Source: Paenibacillus_E qinlingensis_A (GTDB lineage Bacteria > Bacillota > Bacilli > Paenibacillales > NBRC-103111). From it: a stretch of DNA of 64,000 nucleotides. Position numbers and translations under genes: made by a program. This document shows positions 1-8,357 of this stretch, piece by piece (the first letter of the stretch is position 1; the number at the start of each line of letters is the position of its first letter). Location: NCBI RefSeq assembly GCF_031455095.1, contig NZ_JAVDSB010000009.1:1-64000 (forward strand), written 5' to 3'. Under the pieces are notes generated by a model that was given only the letters and a program-made list of their open reading frames with translations, ran no database searches and was not told the DNA's origin.

Positions 1-94
1 CCCCAGAGGGGATAAGCACGGAGGAGCCGAATGCGATGACCCGCACGTTCGGTTCTGTGAGAGGCCCATGCAACTATGCATGGGCCTACTCTAT
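1..94 (+). mobile_element. 3' end of a group II intron (domains V and VI)
   Basis: Bases 24-55 fold as the 32-base domain V hairpin of bacterial group II introns, beginning GAGCCGAATGCG and closing CGCACGTTCGGTTC. Domain VI follows: 59-61 (GAG) pairs with 89-91 (CTC) and 62-72 pairs perfectly with 77-87. A single unpaired A at 88 sits where the lariat branch-point adenosine is expected. The intron should end just after, near 93-94. The reverse transcriptase/maturase and domains I-IV would lie left of the window. The fold is seen directly; the family assignment rests on the known domain V/VI consensus. Confidence 0.85.
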
Positions 95-159
95 TAATGT
101 AAACCAATAATTTTTTTGTTGCGGTTGGTTAAACTAAACCATTAGGATACAGAATAAGG

Positions 160-720
160 GTGGATTGGGTGCTCAAAATGGATGAATTACTTGAGGAAAT
201 TGTATATGTTCATAAGGAATTGACGGACCACTGGCAACAATATTGGCTGCATTATGATTTGTTTACATTACAGTGGTGGCTGCTTCTAGCTCTTTTAATA
301 ATTCCATGGGTAGTATGGTGGAGACTAGCTGATAAAAAAAGACTTACAGATATTATTTTATTCGGCGTTGCGATGAGTTTTCTAATTTTTCTTTTAGACC
401 ACATAGGTTATGAATTAAATCTGTGGGTATACCCACATAAACTATTTCCAACTATACCAGAGTCTTCCTCCTTTGATTTGGGAATTCTGCCTGTATTGCA
501 TATGTTATTATTTCAATATTTTACAGGGTGGCGTTCATATGTAATTGCCAATATACTGATGGCGACGGTTTTCGCATTTCTTTGTGAACCGATTAGTGTT
601 TGGATTGGACTGTACAAAATACTACATTGGAAATACATGTATTCATTTCCCCTTTATATTTTAAAAGCAGTAATGATGAAAGGAATGTTTGAAATAATAA
701 AGAAAAGACAAAATTCTTGA
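160..720 (+). CDS. Multi-pass membrane protein, CBO0543-like
   Basis: A hydrophobic protein of up to 186 residues with about four or five membrane segments (roughly residues 38-56, 62-82, 105-122, 128-150 and a weaker one near 165) and a basic C-terminus ending KKRQNS. The pattern of paired tryptophans before the first segment and a W-I-G-L-Y motif late in the protein resembles the uncharacterised CBO0543 family of Bacilli and Clostridia. No enzymatic motif is visible. Three starts are possible: GTG at 160, GTG at 169 and ATG at 178. None has a strong ribosome site, so the N-terminus is uncertain. It converges on the next gene with only 34 bases between and no clear terminator. Confidence 0.7.
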   Translation: MDWVLKMDELLEEIVYVHKELTDHWQQYWLHYDLFTLQWWLLLALLIIPWVVWWRLADKKRLTDIILFGVAMSFLIFLLDHIGYELNLWVYPHKLFPTIPESSSFDLGILPVLHMLLFQYFTGWRSYVIANILMATVFAFLCEPISVWIGLYKILHWKYMYSFPLYILKAVMMKGMFEIIKKRQNS

Positions 721-754
721 TGAAACTATCGTTTAATCGCAACACGTCCAGATA

Positions 755-1243
755 TCAAGAGTTTGACTCAAGTTGAGTGGTTGGCATGTGTGTTTTGGCG
801 AGTCCTAGTGCCAAGCTTCCCCACAAAGTCTGCTCTACAAACGCGGCTTGCTCATTTGTACATTGAACAATCAATATAACTTCACCTATTATATTTTTCG
901 CAGTTCTTAGCTTTTTTCGTTTAATGATATTCTTTGTAAAATCATATATAAAACCGATAGCAAAACCGATAGCTGCTCCAATTAGTCCCCAAAAGACAGG
1001 GCCCCAGTAGAGTACAAATCCTCTGGATACCCCTATCGTCCCGCCCATCATGGCAAGTACAAGTGCAATATCGACTAACGAGGTTCCGTCTGCACCGTGT
1101 ATGTTATCAACCAGTTTCATATCGATTGAACGATTATCAAGTGGAACAGCGTAGATATTGACGACCTCATTTTCCTTTAGTTTACTTATAGCAAGCTCTA
1201 CATAATGTGAATGTTGAAACGTAGAGAAGAATTGTATGCACAT
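755..1243 (-). CDS. Hypothetical protein with glycine-rich membrane hairpin
   Basis: A 162-residue protein I do not recognise with certainty. Residues 1-55 look like a small alpha/beta domain. Residues ~58-100 form two glycine-rich hydrophobic segments (GGTIGVSRG and GAAIGFAIGF). A basic stretch (IIKRKKLR) and a short soluble tail follow. The layout resembles general-stress-type proteins in which a glycine-zipper hairpin is embedded in a small soluble fold. Its ATG overlaps the TAA of the upstream gene (TAATG), with GGAG nine bases upstream, so the two genes are translationally coupled and probably act together. Function unknown. Confidence 0.65.
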   Translation of the reverse strand: MCIQFFSTFQHSHYVELAISKLKENEVVNIYAVPLDNRSIDMKLVDNIHGADGTSLVDIALVLAMMGGTIGVSRGFVLYWGPVFWGLIGAAIGFAIGFIYDFTKNIIKRKKLRTAKNIIGEVILIVQCTNEQAAFVEQTLWGSLALGLAKTHMPTTQLESNS

Positions 1244-2028
1244 TAGATTTTTTCTCCTTTATGTACAACGAAGTCTTGCGATTGAAATTCTCTTTTTAAA
1301 AAATCGGCTTGTTCACAATCAAAAAGCTTGGTTAGCTCTACGGCATTGGAGTAAGAATCGTACATACCAAAGAAATAAATCGACGGGAAGTATAGAAACC
1401 ACTGAGCGCCCATAACTTCTCTTGATTTCGGAAAGTTTCCTAACAAAAAGTAATGAAGGCCTTCAATCATGTTGGAATGAATGACAATGAACATCGTCAT
1501 TAGAAGGGTTAAAGCAGCTGCAAAGATCCGATGTATATACAGTTGTCCGAGACTTGGGATTGTCATCGACCATACCAAGGCAAGCCATGGCTTTTTCTTG
1601 TCCAAATAGTTCATCTCGAAAGGGCTCATTGAGAAGCTTGGGTAACTGGCATTTTCCCTTTTGGCGAGCAAGTGCAACTTATTGCCATCCACAGTAGTTC
1701 GGTAGCTATCCCAAATAGCGAATAAATAAACGGGAATATAAAGATATATATATTTTTCATTTAATACAGCCTTTGCTAGTGAAAAATTGCCGTTAAAGGA
1801 ATGCATGATGGCTGTATTAAGCTGGGTTAATTGATTGATATAAAATTCCCAAAAAAACAAGGCAAAGCCAGTGATAAATTTGTGTACTAAGAAGTGACCG
1901 AATCCTGGAAATGCAACTGACCATAACGCAACGATAAGGGGATTTCGTTGATGAAGTTGGATTGTACCGAACGAAGTAACATTAGCTTGATAATAACGGT
2001 TTTTATAGTCGTTACGGAAGTTATTCAT
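1243..2028 (-). CDS. Membrane protein with duplicated TM2-like segments
   Basis: A 261-residue membrane protein of unknown function. Two halves repeat one pattern: a hydrophobic stretch with a P-x-F/L-G-H/Q-x-x-V/I-H-K/R motif (FPGFGHFLVHK and IPSLGQLYIHR), then a membrane pair and an F-x-W/M-D/Y-S-Y motif (FAIWDSYR and FGMYDSYS). This suggests an internal duplication related to TM2-type membrane hairpins. The ATG at 2028 is chosen because AGAGGT lies about six bases upstream. An upstream TTG would add six residues but has no ribosome site. Its stop overlaps the start of the following minus-strand gene. Confidence 0.65.
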   Translation of the reverse strand: MNNFRNDYKNRYYQANVTSFGTIQLHQRNPLIVALWSVAFPGFGHFLVHKFITGFALFFWEFYINQLTQLNTAIMHSFNGNFSLAKAVLNEKYIYLYIPVYLFAIWDSYRTTVDGNKLHLLAKRENASYPSFSMSPFEMNYLDKKKPWLALVWSMTIPSLGQLYIHRIFAAALTLLMTMFIVIHSNMIEGLHYFLLGNFPKSREVMGAQWFLYFPSIYFFGMYDSYSNAVELTKLFDCEQADFLKREFQSQDFVVHKGEKI

Positions 2029-2114
2029 TTTTAGACCTCTATCCAAGAATCAGTTTGCCTATATATTTTGTAAAATTGTTACAATTTATTCGCGACTGCA
2101 TTTGCGTCAATGTT

Positions 2115-2149
2115 CAAAAACACGTGCCAAACTGGCAACGTGTTTTTTT
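2115..2149. terminator. Strong hairpin flanked by A- and T-runs
   Basis: AACACGTGCCA pairs with TGGCAACGTGTT around a short loop. It is preceded by five A and followed by seven T, so it could terminate on either strand. It sits in a divergent intergenic region (2029-2345), not behind a gene: minus-strand genes start on its left and a plus-strand gene on its right. It may be a leader attenuator or the remnant of a lost gene. No ligand-binding riboswitch fold was recognised upstream of it. Confidence 0.6.
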
Positions 2150-2258
2150 GTGCAATTCGTGCTCCGTTTCCGTCTGTTCACCCTAACACCCGATTTGTCC
2201 AACATTTCACGATTTTGTCCATCCCGTCGTTACTCCTTAGCTTGTAGAATAAAATTAT

Positions 2259-2280
2259 ACAGGTATAGAACAGGTATGGA
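2259..2280 (+). repeat. Tandem 11-bp direct repeat upstream of the secreted protein gene
   Basis: ACAGGTATAGA is followed directly by ACAGGTATGGA, two copies differing at one base and spaced by exactly 11 bases, about one helical turn. This is the geometry of AraC-type half sites, and an AraC gene lies downstream at 8358-9266. The link is inference. The rest of 2029-2345 contains the hairpin above and the ribosome site AGGAGGT at 2331-2337. No convincing sigma-A promoter was found. Confidence 0.4.
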
Positions 2281-2345
2281 GGTGATGCCTGAGGTTTGCT
2301 GTTCGAAGAATTTCAATACAAATCCCCCTTAGGAGGTAAGTTGAA

Positions 2346-4793
2346 ATGAAAATGAAAAGAAAACTGCTTACGCTGCTTCTTACTGGATGTATGCTGCTAA
2401 TGATGCTGCTTGCGGCTGTGCCGGCCCTTGCTGCGGATATGCTAGCGACTAACTTTAGCTTCGAATCCGGAATGACCGGATGGACGTACAGCACCACGGC
2501 AAGCAGCGGAGCCTTCTCTTCATCGACTGTGCAAGCGCATACTGGTACCAAAAGCGTCAAAATGACGGACACGAGCGCCACTGATAGCTATGGATTGGAG
2601 AGCAATCGGATTGCGGCGACGGCAGGCAAAACGTATATGGTTTATGCGTGGGCTTATATCGAGACTGGGAAGGCCTACTTATATATCCGTTTCTACGATG
2701 CCTCGGGCAATCTCCTTGGTACCCAGATCGCGGACAAAAACACACCTACACAAGAGTGGACCTACATGAAAGTGAAGCTGGCAGCTCCCGCCAACACGGC
2801 GACAGCGAGCGCCATGCTATACACAAGTACCTCGAACACTGGCACCGTATATTGGGATGACGTATATATCACCCAGGAGTTTACGAACTTAGGCACAACC
2901 TTAACAAATGCAACACCGCAAGGCGCGACAATCGGGATGGAGAGCAGCAATGAAGTGTTCTACGTTACGATGCAAGGCAGCAAAAGCACACCAGCTCGCA
3001 TTGCGGCTGTGGACATCAATTCCGGCAGTGTGCTTCGCACGGTAAACCTGGGATCCGTTGGCGAAACGGAAGGAGCTTGGGGGGCCACGACTAGTTCGGA
3101 TGGGTACATCTATGCCGCCACGTACCCGCAGGCCAAGGTATACAAATATACACCTGGAGCCACAACTGCGACGGACCTCGGGACTGCTTTGTCAGGACAG
3201 ACGCATATCTACAACATTACGGCGGGGCTCGGCGGAAAAATTTATGGCGGCACCTATCCGAACGCTGGATTTTTCCGTTACTACAACGGAGCCTACTTAC
3301 AGCTGGGCAACATGCCGTTTACGACAAGCGAAACTTACGTGCGCAGCATCGCTTACGATACCGTGAATAATGTGTCCTACGTTGGTCTGGGACCTGTTGC
3401 GGCAATCAAGCGGTTTGACCATACGACAGGCCAGACGGATAACATCTTGCCTTCGACATACGCAAGCGATGATTTTGTACTCGGCTTGAATCTGGAGGGC
3501 AGCAAGCTGTTCGCGCGGTTAGGTCCGAGCAACAAGCTGGTTGTCTTGAATGTAAGCAACGTGAACGGTGTGATCACGACAACGGTAGATGCCGAAATCA
3601 GCGGGGTTGCCTCGCAGAACCAATCTCCGGTATATAACGGCAAAGTTTATTTTACGATTAACGGAATTCTTCAAGCCTATGATATAGCAAGCAAAACGTA
3701 CAGCTCGCTCAGCGCAGATGCAACTGTTCACCCGATACGTATGGGGCTTGTTCAGCTGGATGATCAAGCGAACTACCCAGGAACAACGTTAGTCGGCGTG
3801 GGTTTCAGAGAAACAGGGACTCGCATGTTCAAGTACAATATTCAAACCGGGACAATCACATATAGTGATTTAAACATTCCTAGGATTGCCACTTCCATTA
3901 ATGCTGTAGGATCGGGACCCGATAACAAAATTTATACAAGCGGCTATTACTCAGGAGGGATGGGGATCTATTCTCCGCTGCGTACAGACCAGAACGTTTA
4001 TCAAGGGAATATCGGTCAAATCGAATCTTTTGCCTCAATGGGCAGTACATTGTACATGGGCGGTTACCCGAAAGGCAGATTGTATGCGACAACGCCTTCC
4101 AACGGCTGGAGTCCTACATTGTTGTTCGATACATCTGCATATGATCAGGAGCGACCGAACGTGCTAGCTACCGGAGGCGGCAAAGTGTTCATGGGCACAA
4201 CACCGGTAGCTGGCGCACTGGGTGGCGCATTAACGATCTACGATCCCGCAACCAGCAATGTAATTGTCAAACGTAATCTCGTTCAAGATCAGAGCGTCAT
4301 CTCCATCGCTTACAAGGACGGCAAAGTGTATGCAGGTACGACTGTTTCCGGCGGACAAAGTGCGACACCTACAACAAGCGCAGCGAAGCTGGCAATCTAC
4401 GATATCGCGACGGATACAACGACGGTGAAGACACTTCCGGTGTCCAAAAAAGCTTTGACTGCATTGACGGTTGGCCCTGACGGTAAAATATGGGGGCTTC
4501 TGGAGGGTTACTTGATTATTTATAACCCAACCACAGGCTTGTTCGATTATAGTGCTCTGAAATTCTCAGGTGTCGATTATAGTGGCAATGCCTATATTTG
4601 GCGTGACGGGACGCTGCTTGAGGGTAAATTCGGGGACGTTCTTGGGACGTTAGACGGACAACTGTTTACCATCGACGCTTCGACCAAAGCGGTATCCATC
4701 CTGGTTCCGAGTGGTGCGAGCGCTTTGGCTGAAGACGAATTAGGCAATGTTTATTATCGAGTAGGCACAAATTTATATAGATATGCTTACTAA
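2346..4793 (+). CDS. Secreted carbohydrate-binding and beta-propeller protein
   Basis: An 815-residue exported protein. Residues 1-30 are a signal peptide with a basic N-terminus, a long leucine/methionine core and an A-L-A-A type cleavage site. An internal LTGC could be read as a lipobox but lies mid-core, so signal peptidase I is favoured. Residues ~35-180 look like a jelly-roll carbohydrate-binding module of the CBM4/9/22 kind (N-F-S-F-E near the start, W-D-D-V-Y-I at the end). Residues ~185-815 hold recurring blades with G-G-K-I/V-Y/F-G-T or G-P-D-N/G-K-I-Y motifs, as in beta-propellers. No glycosidase active site was recognised. It may bind or cleave an extracellular polysaccharide. Strong ribosome site AGGAGGT; next gene follows after 39 bases. 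Confidence 0.75.
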   Translation: MKMKRKLLTLLLTGCMLLMMLLAAVPALAADMLATNFSFESGMTGWTYSTTASSGAFSSSTVQAHTGTKSVKMTDTSATDSYGLESNRIAATAGKTYMVYAWAYIETGKAYLYIRFYDASGNLLGTQIADKNTPTQEWTYMKVKLAAPANTATASAMLYTSTSNTGTVYWDDVYITQEFTNLGTTLTNATPQGATIGMESSNEVFYVTMQGSKSTPARIAAVDINSGSVLRTVNLGSVGETEGAWGATTSSDGYIYAATYPQAKVYKYTPGATTATDLGTALSGQTHIYNITAGLGGKIYGGTYPNAGFFRYYNGAYLQLGNMPFTTSETYVRSIAYDTVNNVSYVGLGPVAAIKRFDHTTGQTDNILPSTYASDDFVLGLNLEGSKLFARLGPSNKLVVLNVSNVNGVITTTVDAEISGVASQNQSPVYNGKVYFTINGILQAYDIASKTYSSLSADATVHPIRMGLVQLDDQANYPGTTLVGVGFRETGTRMFKYNIQTGTITYSDLNIPRIATSINAVGSGPDNKIYTSGYYSGGMGIYSPLRTDQNVYQGNIGQIESFASMGSTLYMGGYPKGRLYATTPSNGWSPTLLFDTSAYDQERPNVLATGGGKVFMGTTPVAGALGGALTIYDPATSNVIVKRNLVQDQSVISIAYKDGKVYAGTTVSGGQSATPTTSAAKLAIYDIATDTTTVKTLPVSKKALTALTVGPDGKIWGLLEGYLIIYNPTTGLFDYSALKFSGVDYSGNAYIWRDGTLLEGKFGDVLGTLDGQLFTIDASTKAVSILVPSGASALAEDELGNVYYRVGTNLYRYAY

Positions 4794-4832
4794 TTTATTG
4801 TTCACACGCGCATTCTGAAAGGAGTTCCATCC

Positions 4833-7800
4833 ATGACCCGTCAACGCATTCAAGCCCGAGAAATCAACTACTACACCAACCTGCTTCCAGAGCAGCCAAT
4901 TGTGATTGCAGCGCCAAGAGACACTGAAGGTGTTCGAGCCGCACTCGCCATCGAGGCCAAGCTGCGTCAGGTAAATGCTGACCTGCGTATTGTCGTGCTC
5001 GAAGATCCGATGCCAGCGATCCTGTATCAGGCGCAAGGACCTGTTTTTCTGATCGGCAACTTGGCGGATAGCCTATGCGTGAAGGAACTGTATTTTCGCT
5101 GGTTTTGCTTAACCGATCGGTGGTATCCGGGGCCATCTGGATTTGAAGTTCGCACTTTGTTGAACCCGCTCGGAAGCGGTCATAACATCATTCATCTCGG
5201 GTATTCTGATGAAGACGGGCTCCAGGGTGGGCTCCATATTCTGCTAGAGCAAATGAAATCATCGATTCCGCATCTGGCTGAAGTTAAGGCAATGCGTTTA
5301 CCGATTCCAGATCATGAAGTGATCAAGTTCAAGGCGCCCAAGCCGCATCAGCACGATTGGCAAGTAAGCATCCGTCATGAGGATGTGATGAAGGGCGTCC
5401 TAGGGTATTTGATTGGCGATCAGTCTTGCTTGGACGAATACGCCAGGTTGTCAGAGATTGTAGTTCGTAACGGCGTCTTGATTGATGATAAAATCGTACA
5501 AATCCACCTTGGCATCCGCAGCCGTGTCGTGTTGTTCCGCTTGTTAGAGGTGTCTGGGTTAGTCCCAGAGCCCCTTCGTCAGAAGATGACCCAGTTCATC
5601 TATGATTGGGCGGAGAGCGCGGAAGGGTATCGATATGTAGAGAAACCGCTGTATCAGTCTCGCCATTTTCCAAGGCAAAACCATGGTACTATTCCCGCGC
5701 TCGCGCTGGTATTCGCCTCCGATTATTTCACGACTCACTATCCGGGGATGGAAGAACCGAAAGTATGGAAGGAGACCGCAGATCGCGTGTTCGCGCCTTA
5801 TTCGGCCGGTGGCTGGAAGCCGGTGTGCGACGGCATGTGTCACGGCTGGTGGATGACGCAGCCAACGTTGATCGATTATGGCTTAATGGATCGAGATCAC
5901 CGATTTTTTGAGAGCGGCGGGGCGCGCGCTGCAGCTGACTGTGCGGTGGCGATTGTCAATAACATCGGCTGGATGCCGAATGCGGGCGACTCCATCCTGC
6001 TGCAATCGTTCCCAGGACCAAGTTTGCGAGCTGCTGCCGCCTATTACGAGGACGCACGATACACATACATGCATGAGCTGGCACCCGTGCATCGTCGATT
6101 GTACCACGAGTGGGGAACGATTGGCGGGCTGCGGACGTTTGATATTGGGTTGACGCCAACCGTACCCGCAGTTGGGCTAGGTGTAACCGTCGTCCCTCTG
6201 GATCCTTTGATTTATGAGACGTGGGACAAGGAGCCGGATCTAGCGCTTTTACTGCTCGACACACCCCCATCGGCACCAATCGATCTTTGTTTTGACAAAA
6301 TCTCCATCCGAGCAGGGTGGCAGAAGCAAGACGACTACATGCTGATTGACGGGCTTAGTACCAAGAGTTCATCCCACTCCTATGCCGATGCAATGGGTAT
6401 CCATGATTATGCTAGGCTAGGTGTCAGCTGCATTGTGACGGAGGATTTGCTTCTGTTTCCGGAGCCGGAGAGCCATAGTCTTGTGACGGTCGTAAAAGAT
6501 GGAGAAACCGGCCCTCTACCAAGCTTCGCTGAGTGCGAGGCGCAAGCAACAGAACCGGACGGGACTTATTATGTACGGCTCAAGCTGGCCCGATACGCGG
6601 GAACCGACTGGTACCGGGAAATCTGGATGCGCCCTGGGAAATATGCCGTTATTCAAGATACCGTCGTTGCTCTGGAAGACGGGGAGTACGCGGTAGAAGC
6701 ACATTTCCGGACGCCTTCTCGCGCTCAGCTGAACGGCTCGCTTATGACTAGCAGCCGAAACACAGAAGCCGGCGATCCGGTGGAGTTCCGACTTCAGAGT
6801 GGATGCACATCCCCTTCCAGCTGTAGTCTTACGGAAGTGCCGGTGTCGTTGTTCTATCGGGTACACCCTGGTGAGCCGCAACCGTTGACGTTAGACGACG
6901 ATCCGGTGGAGGCATATAAGCGCCGTTATTATACGCAAGAGGTGGAGCTAACCGCCTTCCGCGCTCGCAGTACCACCCGGCTTTGTCCGGGGGAGTCAGT
7001 CGTGTTCAGTCACTTGGCACAAATTGCGGCGGCTGGGGAGAGGCATGGCTTGATTAAGCTGGATGACCGAGCCAAGGCGGTTGTGATTTGTGGGGAAGAG
7101 AGCTGGGAGGCGGTCTCGCAAGTCAAGTCTCGCCAGCCATCTGCTGCTGTAGTCATAACAACGGCTTCTGCGACTGTAGAGGAACTCGTGACGAAGCCTT
7201 TCGTATCTCTTCCTTCATCGATTACAAGCTTCAAGATGGCTGCAGGAGGAGCGGGTGGCTTCGTGTGTGGCACTCATTCGGGTAGTGTCTATCGAATAGA
7301 TCCATCTGGAAAGATTATTTGGGAAGCGAAGCTGGAAGGTTGTGTGCATGATGTGGATGTGACTGGAACGAATGAGGAGGAGACGGTTTTTGCCGGTCAT
7401 GGAAAAGACCGACTCTCCGTGCTTAGTCGAGCAGGCACAGTCCATAAGGAATCACGCATCATCCGGAATCCAAGTCCATACCCATGGTGGGAACTGACAG
7501 GACCTGCCCCGATGCGCCTCGTGGCAGTGTCAGTCGCATCATCCACAGGCGACCAATTTATGGGTGCTGCTGTGGGGTGCGGTGATATGCAGCTGCGCTT
7601 CTTCGATCAAGACGGAACCGAGCGCTGGAGCTGGTGGTATAAGGAAGGGTTGCCCGGACGGATCCAAGTCGGCGATGTAGATGGAGACGGGGTGGAAGAG
7701 CTCATCGTAGGGGGCGACATCATCACGGATCAATCCACATGCCGCATTCTAACGATGGATGGCAAAGTGAAAGCGGAGTTCACTGTGGAAGGTTGGACTA

Positions 7801-8297
7801 GCCGGACGACCTCATTGAATTGGACGGTGGCTGGGACGCGCCGTATTCTAGCATGTGGGGCTAACCGCGGCAGGAACCTCTGGGTATACGAAACAACGGG
7901 ACTGCATGAAGATTCGGCGCTCAAAGCCGATTTCCAACAATCTGAGCATCGTCTTTTGTTCATGAATCGATTAGGCGGTGCGGTGTCCGCATTGCAATTC
8001 TCGGCTGACGGGGAGCGGCTTGCGGCGACGACCAGCCAAGGCTTCTTGTGTCTGTATGATCTTCAAGGGAAGCTACTGCATACCAAGCTGTATGAGCACG
8101 GGATCGTATACTTGAGTTGGTTGAATGGGAAGTTTGTGCTCGTCGAGTCAAATGGCCATCTCCACATGGTAACACCGGAGGGTCGGACAGAGGCAAGTGT
8201 GCAGACTGGCGTTGCCAGTACGTCTTTCTGTCAGAACGGCATCGAGCTGTGGCAAGTATCCCAGAACACTATCTATTTGACAAATTTGAAGCTTTAA
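4833..8297 (+). CDS. Heparinase II/III-like lyase candidate with C-terminal propeller
   Basis: An 1154-residue protein with no signal peptide, so probably cytoplasmic. Residues ~10-145 resemble the N-terminal domain of GH67/GH20-type enzymes (P-V-F-L-I-G-N-L, then F-E-V-R-T-L, then H-L-G-Y-S-D-E-D-G-L). Residues ~180-480 look like an (alpha/alpha) toroid with Asn283-His284. Residues ~485-700 look like the beta-sandwich of the heparinase II/III family, with the S-S-H-S-Y-A-D-A motif (His515, Asp519) and His524. Residues ~770-1150 contain propeller blades, including an FG-GAP-like V-G-D-V-D-G-D-G motif near 945. A polysaccharide or oligosaccharide lyase is the best guess; the substrate is unknown. 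It is probably cotranscribed with the secreted gene upstream and ends at a strong terminator. Confidence 0.6.
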   Translation: MTRQRIQAREINYYTNLLPEQPIVIAAPRDTEGVRAALAIEAKLRQVNADLRIVVLEDPMPAILYQAQGPVFLIGNLADSLCVKELYFRWFCLTDRWYPGPSGFEVRTLLNPLGSGHNIIHLGYSDEDGLQGGLHILLEQMKSSIPHLAEVKAMRLPIPDHEVIKFKAPKPHQHDWQVSIRHEDVMKGVLGYLIGDQSCLDEYARLSEIVVRNGVLIDDKIVQIHLGIRSRVVLFRLLEVSGLVPEPLRQKMTQFIYDWAESAEGYRYVEKPLYQSRHFPRQNHGTIPALALVFASDYFTTHYPGMEEPKVWKETADRVFAPYSAGGWKPVCDGMCHGWWMTQPTLIDYGLMDRDHRFFESGGARAAADCAVAIVNNIGWMPNAGDSILLQSFPGPSLRAAAAYYEDARYTYMHELAPVHRRLYHEWGTIGGLRTFDIGLTPTVPAVGLGVTVVPLDPLIYETWDKEPDLALLLLDTPPSAPIDLCFDKISIRAGWQKQDDYMLIDGLSTKSSSHSYADAMGIHDYARLGVSCIVTEDLLLFPEPESHSLVTVVKDGETGPLPSFAECEAQATEPDGTYYVRLKLARYAGTDWYREIWMRPGKYAVIQDTVVALEDGEYAVEAHFRTPSRAQLNGSLMTSSRNTEAGDPVEFRLQSGCTSPSSCSLTEVPVSLFYRVHPGEPQPLTLDDDPVEAYKRRYYTQEVELTAFRARSTTRLCPGESVVFSHLAQIAAAGERHGLIKLDDRAKAVVICGEESWEAVSQVKSRQPSAAVVITTASATVEELVTKPFVSLPSSITSFKMAAGGAGGFVCGTHSGSVYRIDPSGKIIWEAKLEGCVHDVDVTGTNEEETVFAGHGKDRLSVLSRAGTVHKESRIIRNPSPYPWWELTGPAPMRLVAVSVASSTGDQFMGAAVGCGDMQLRFFDQDGTERWSWWYKEGLPGRIQVGDVDGDGVEELIVGGDIITDQSTCRILTMDGKVKAEFTVEGWTSRTTSLNWTVAGTRRILACGANRGRNLWVYETTGLHEDSALKADFQQSEHRLLFMNRLGGAVSALQFSADGERLAATTSQGFLCLYDLQGKLLHTKLYEHGIVYLSWLNGKFVLVESNGHLHMVTPEGRTEASVQTGVASTSFCQNGIELWQVSQNTIYLTNLKL

Positions 8298-8308
8298 TAA
8301 AATCTATC

Positions 8309-8355
8309 AAAAGCCAGCTCTCCTGCTCCATGTGAACAGGAGGCTGGCTTTATTT
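8309..8355. terminator. Bidirectional terminator
   Basis: AAAGCCAGC near 8309-8318 pairs with GCTGGCTTT at 8343-8351, extended by CTCCTG pairing with CAGGAG. It lies between the convergent lyase-like gene and the AraC gene and can serve both. Confidence 0.85.
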
Positions 8356-8357
8356 CG

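Noticed and set aside
2102..2332. A 76-codon plus-strand reading frame ahead of the secreted protein gene
   Set aside because: It runs through the terminator-like hairpin, has no ribosome site and an unlikely composition rich in Arg, Cys and Phe.
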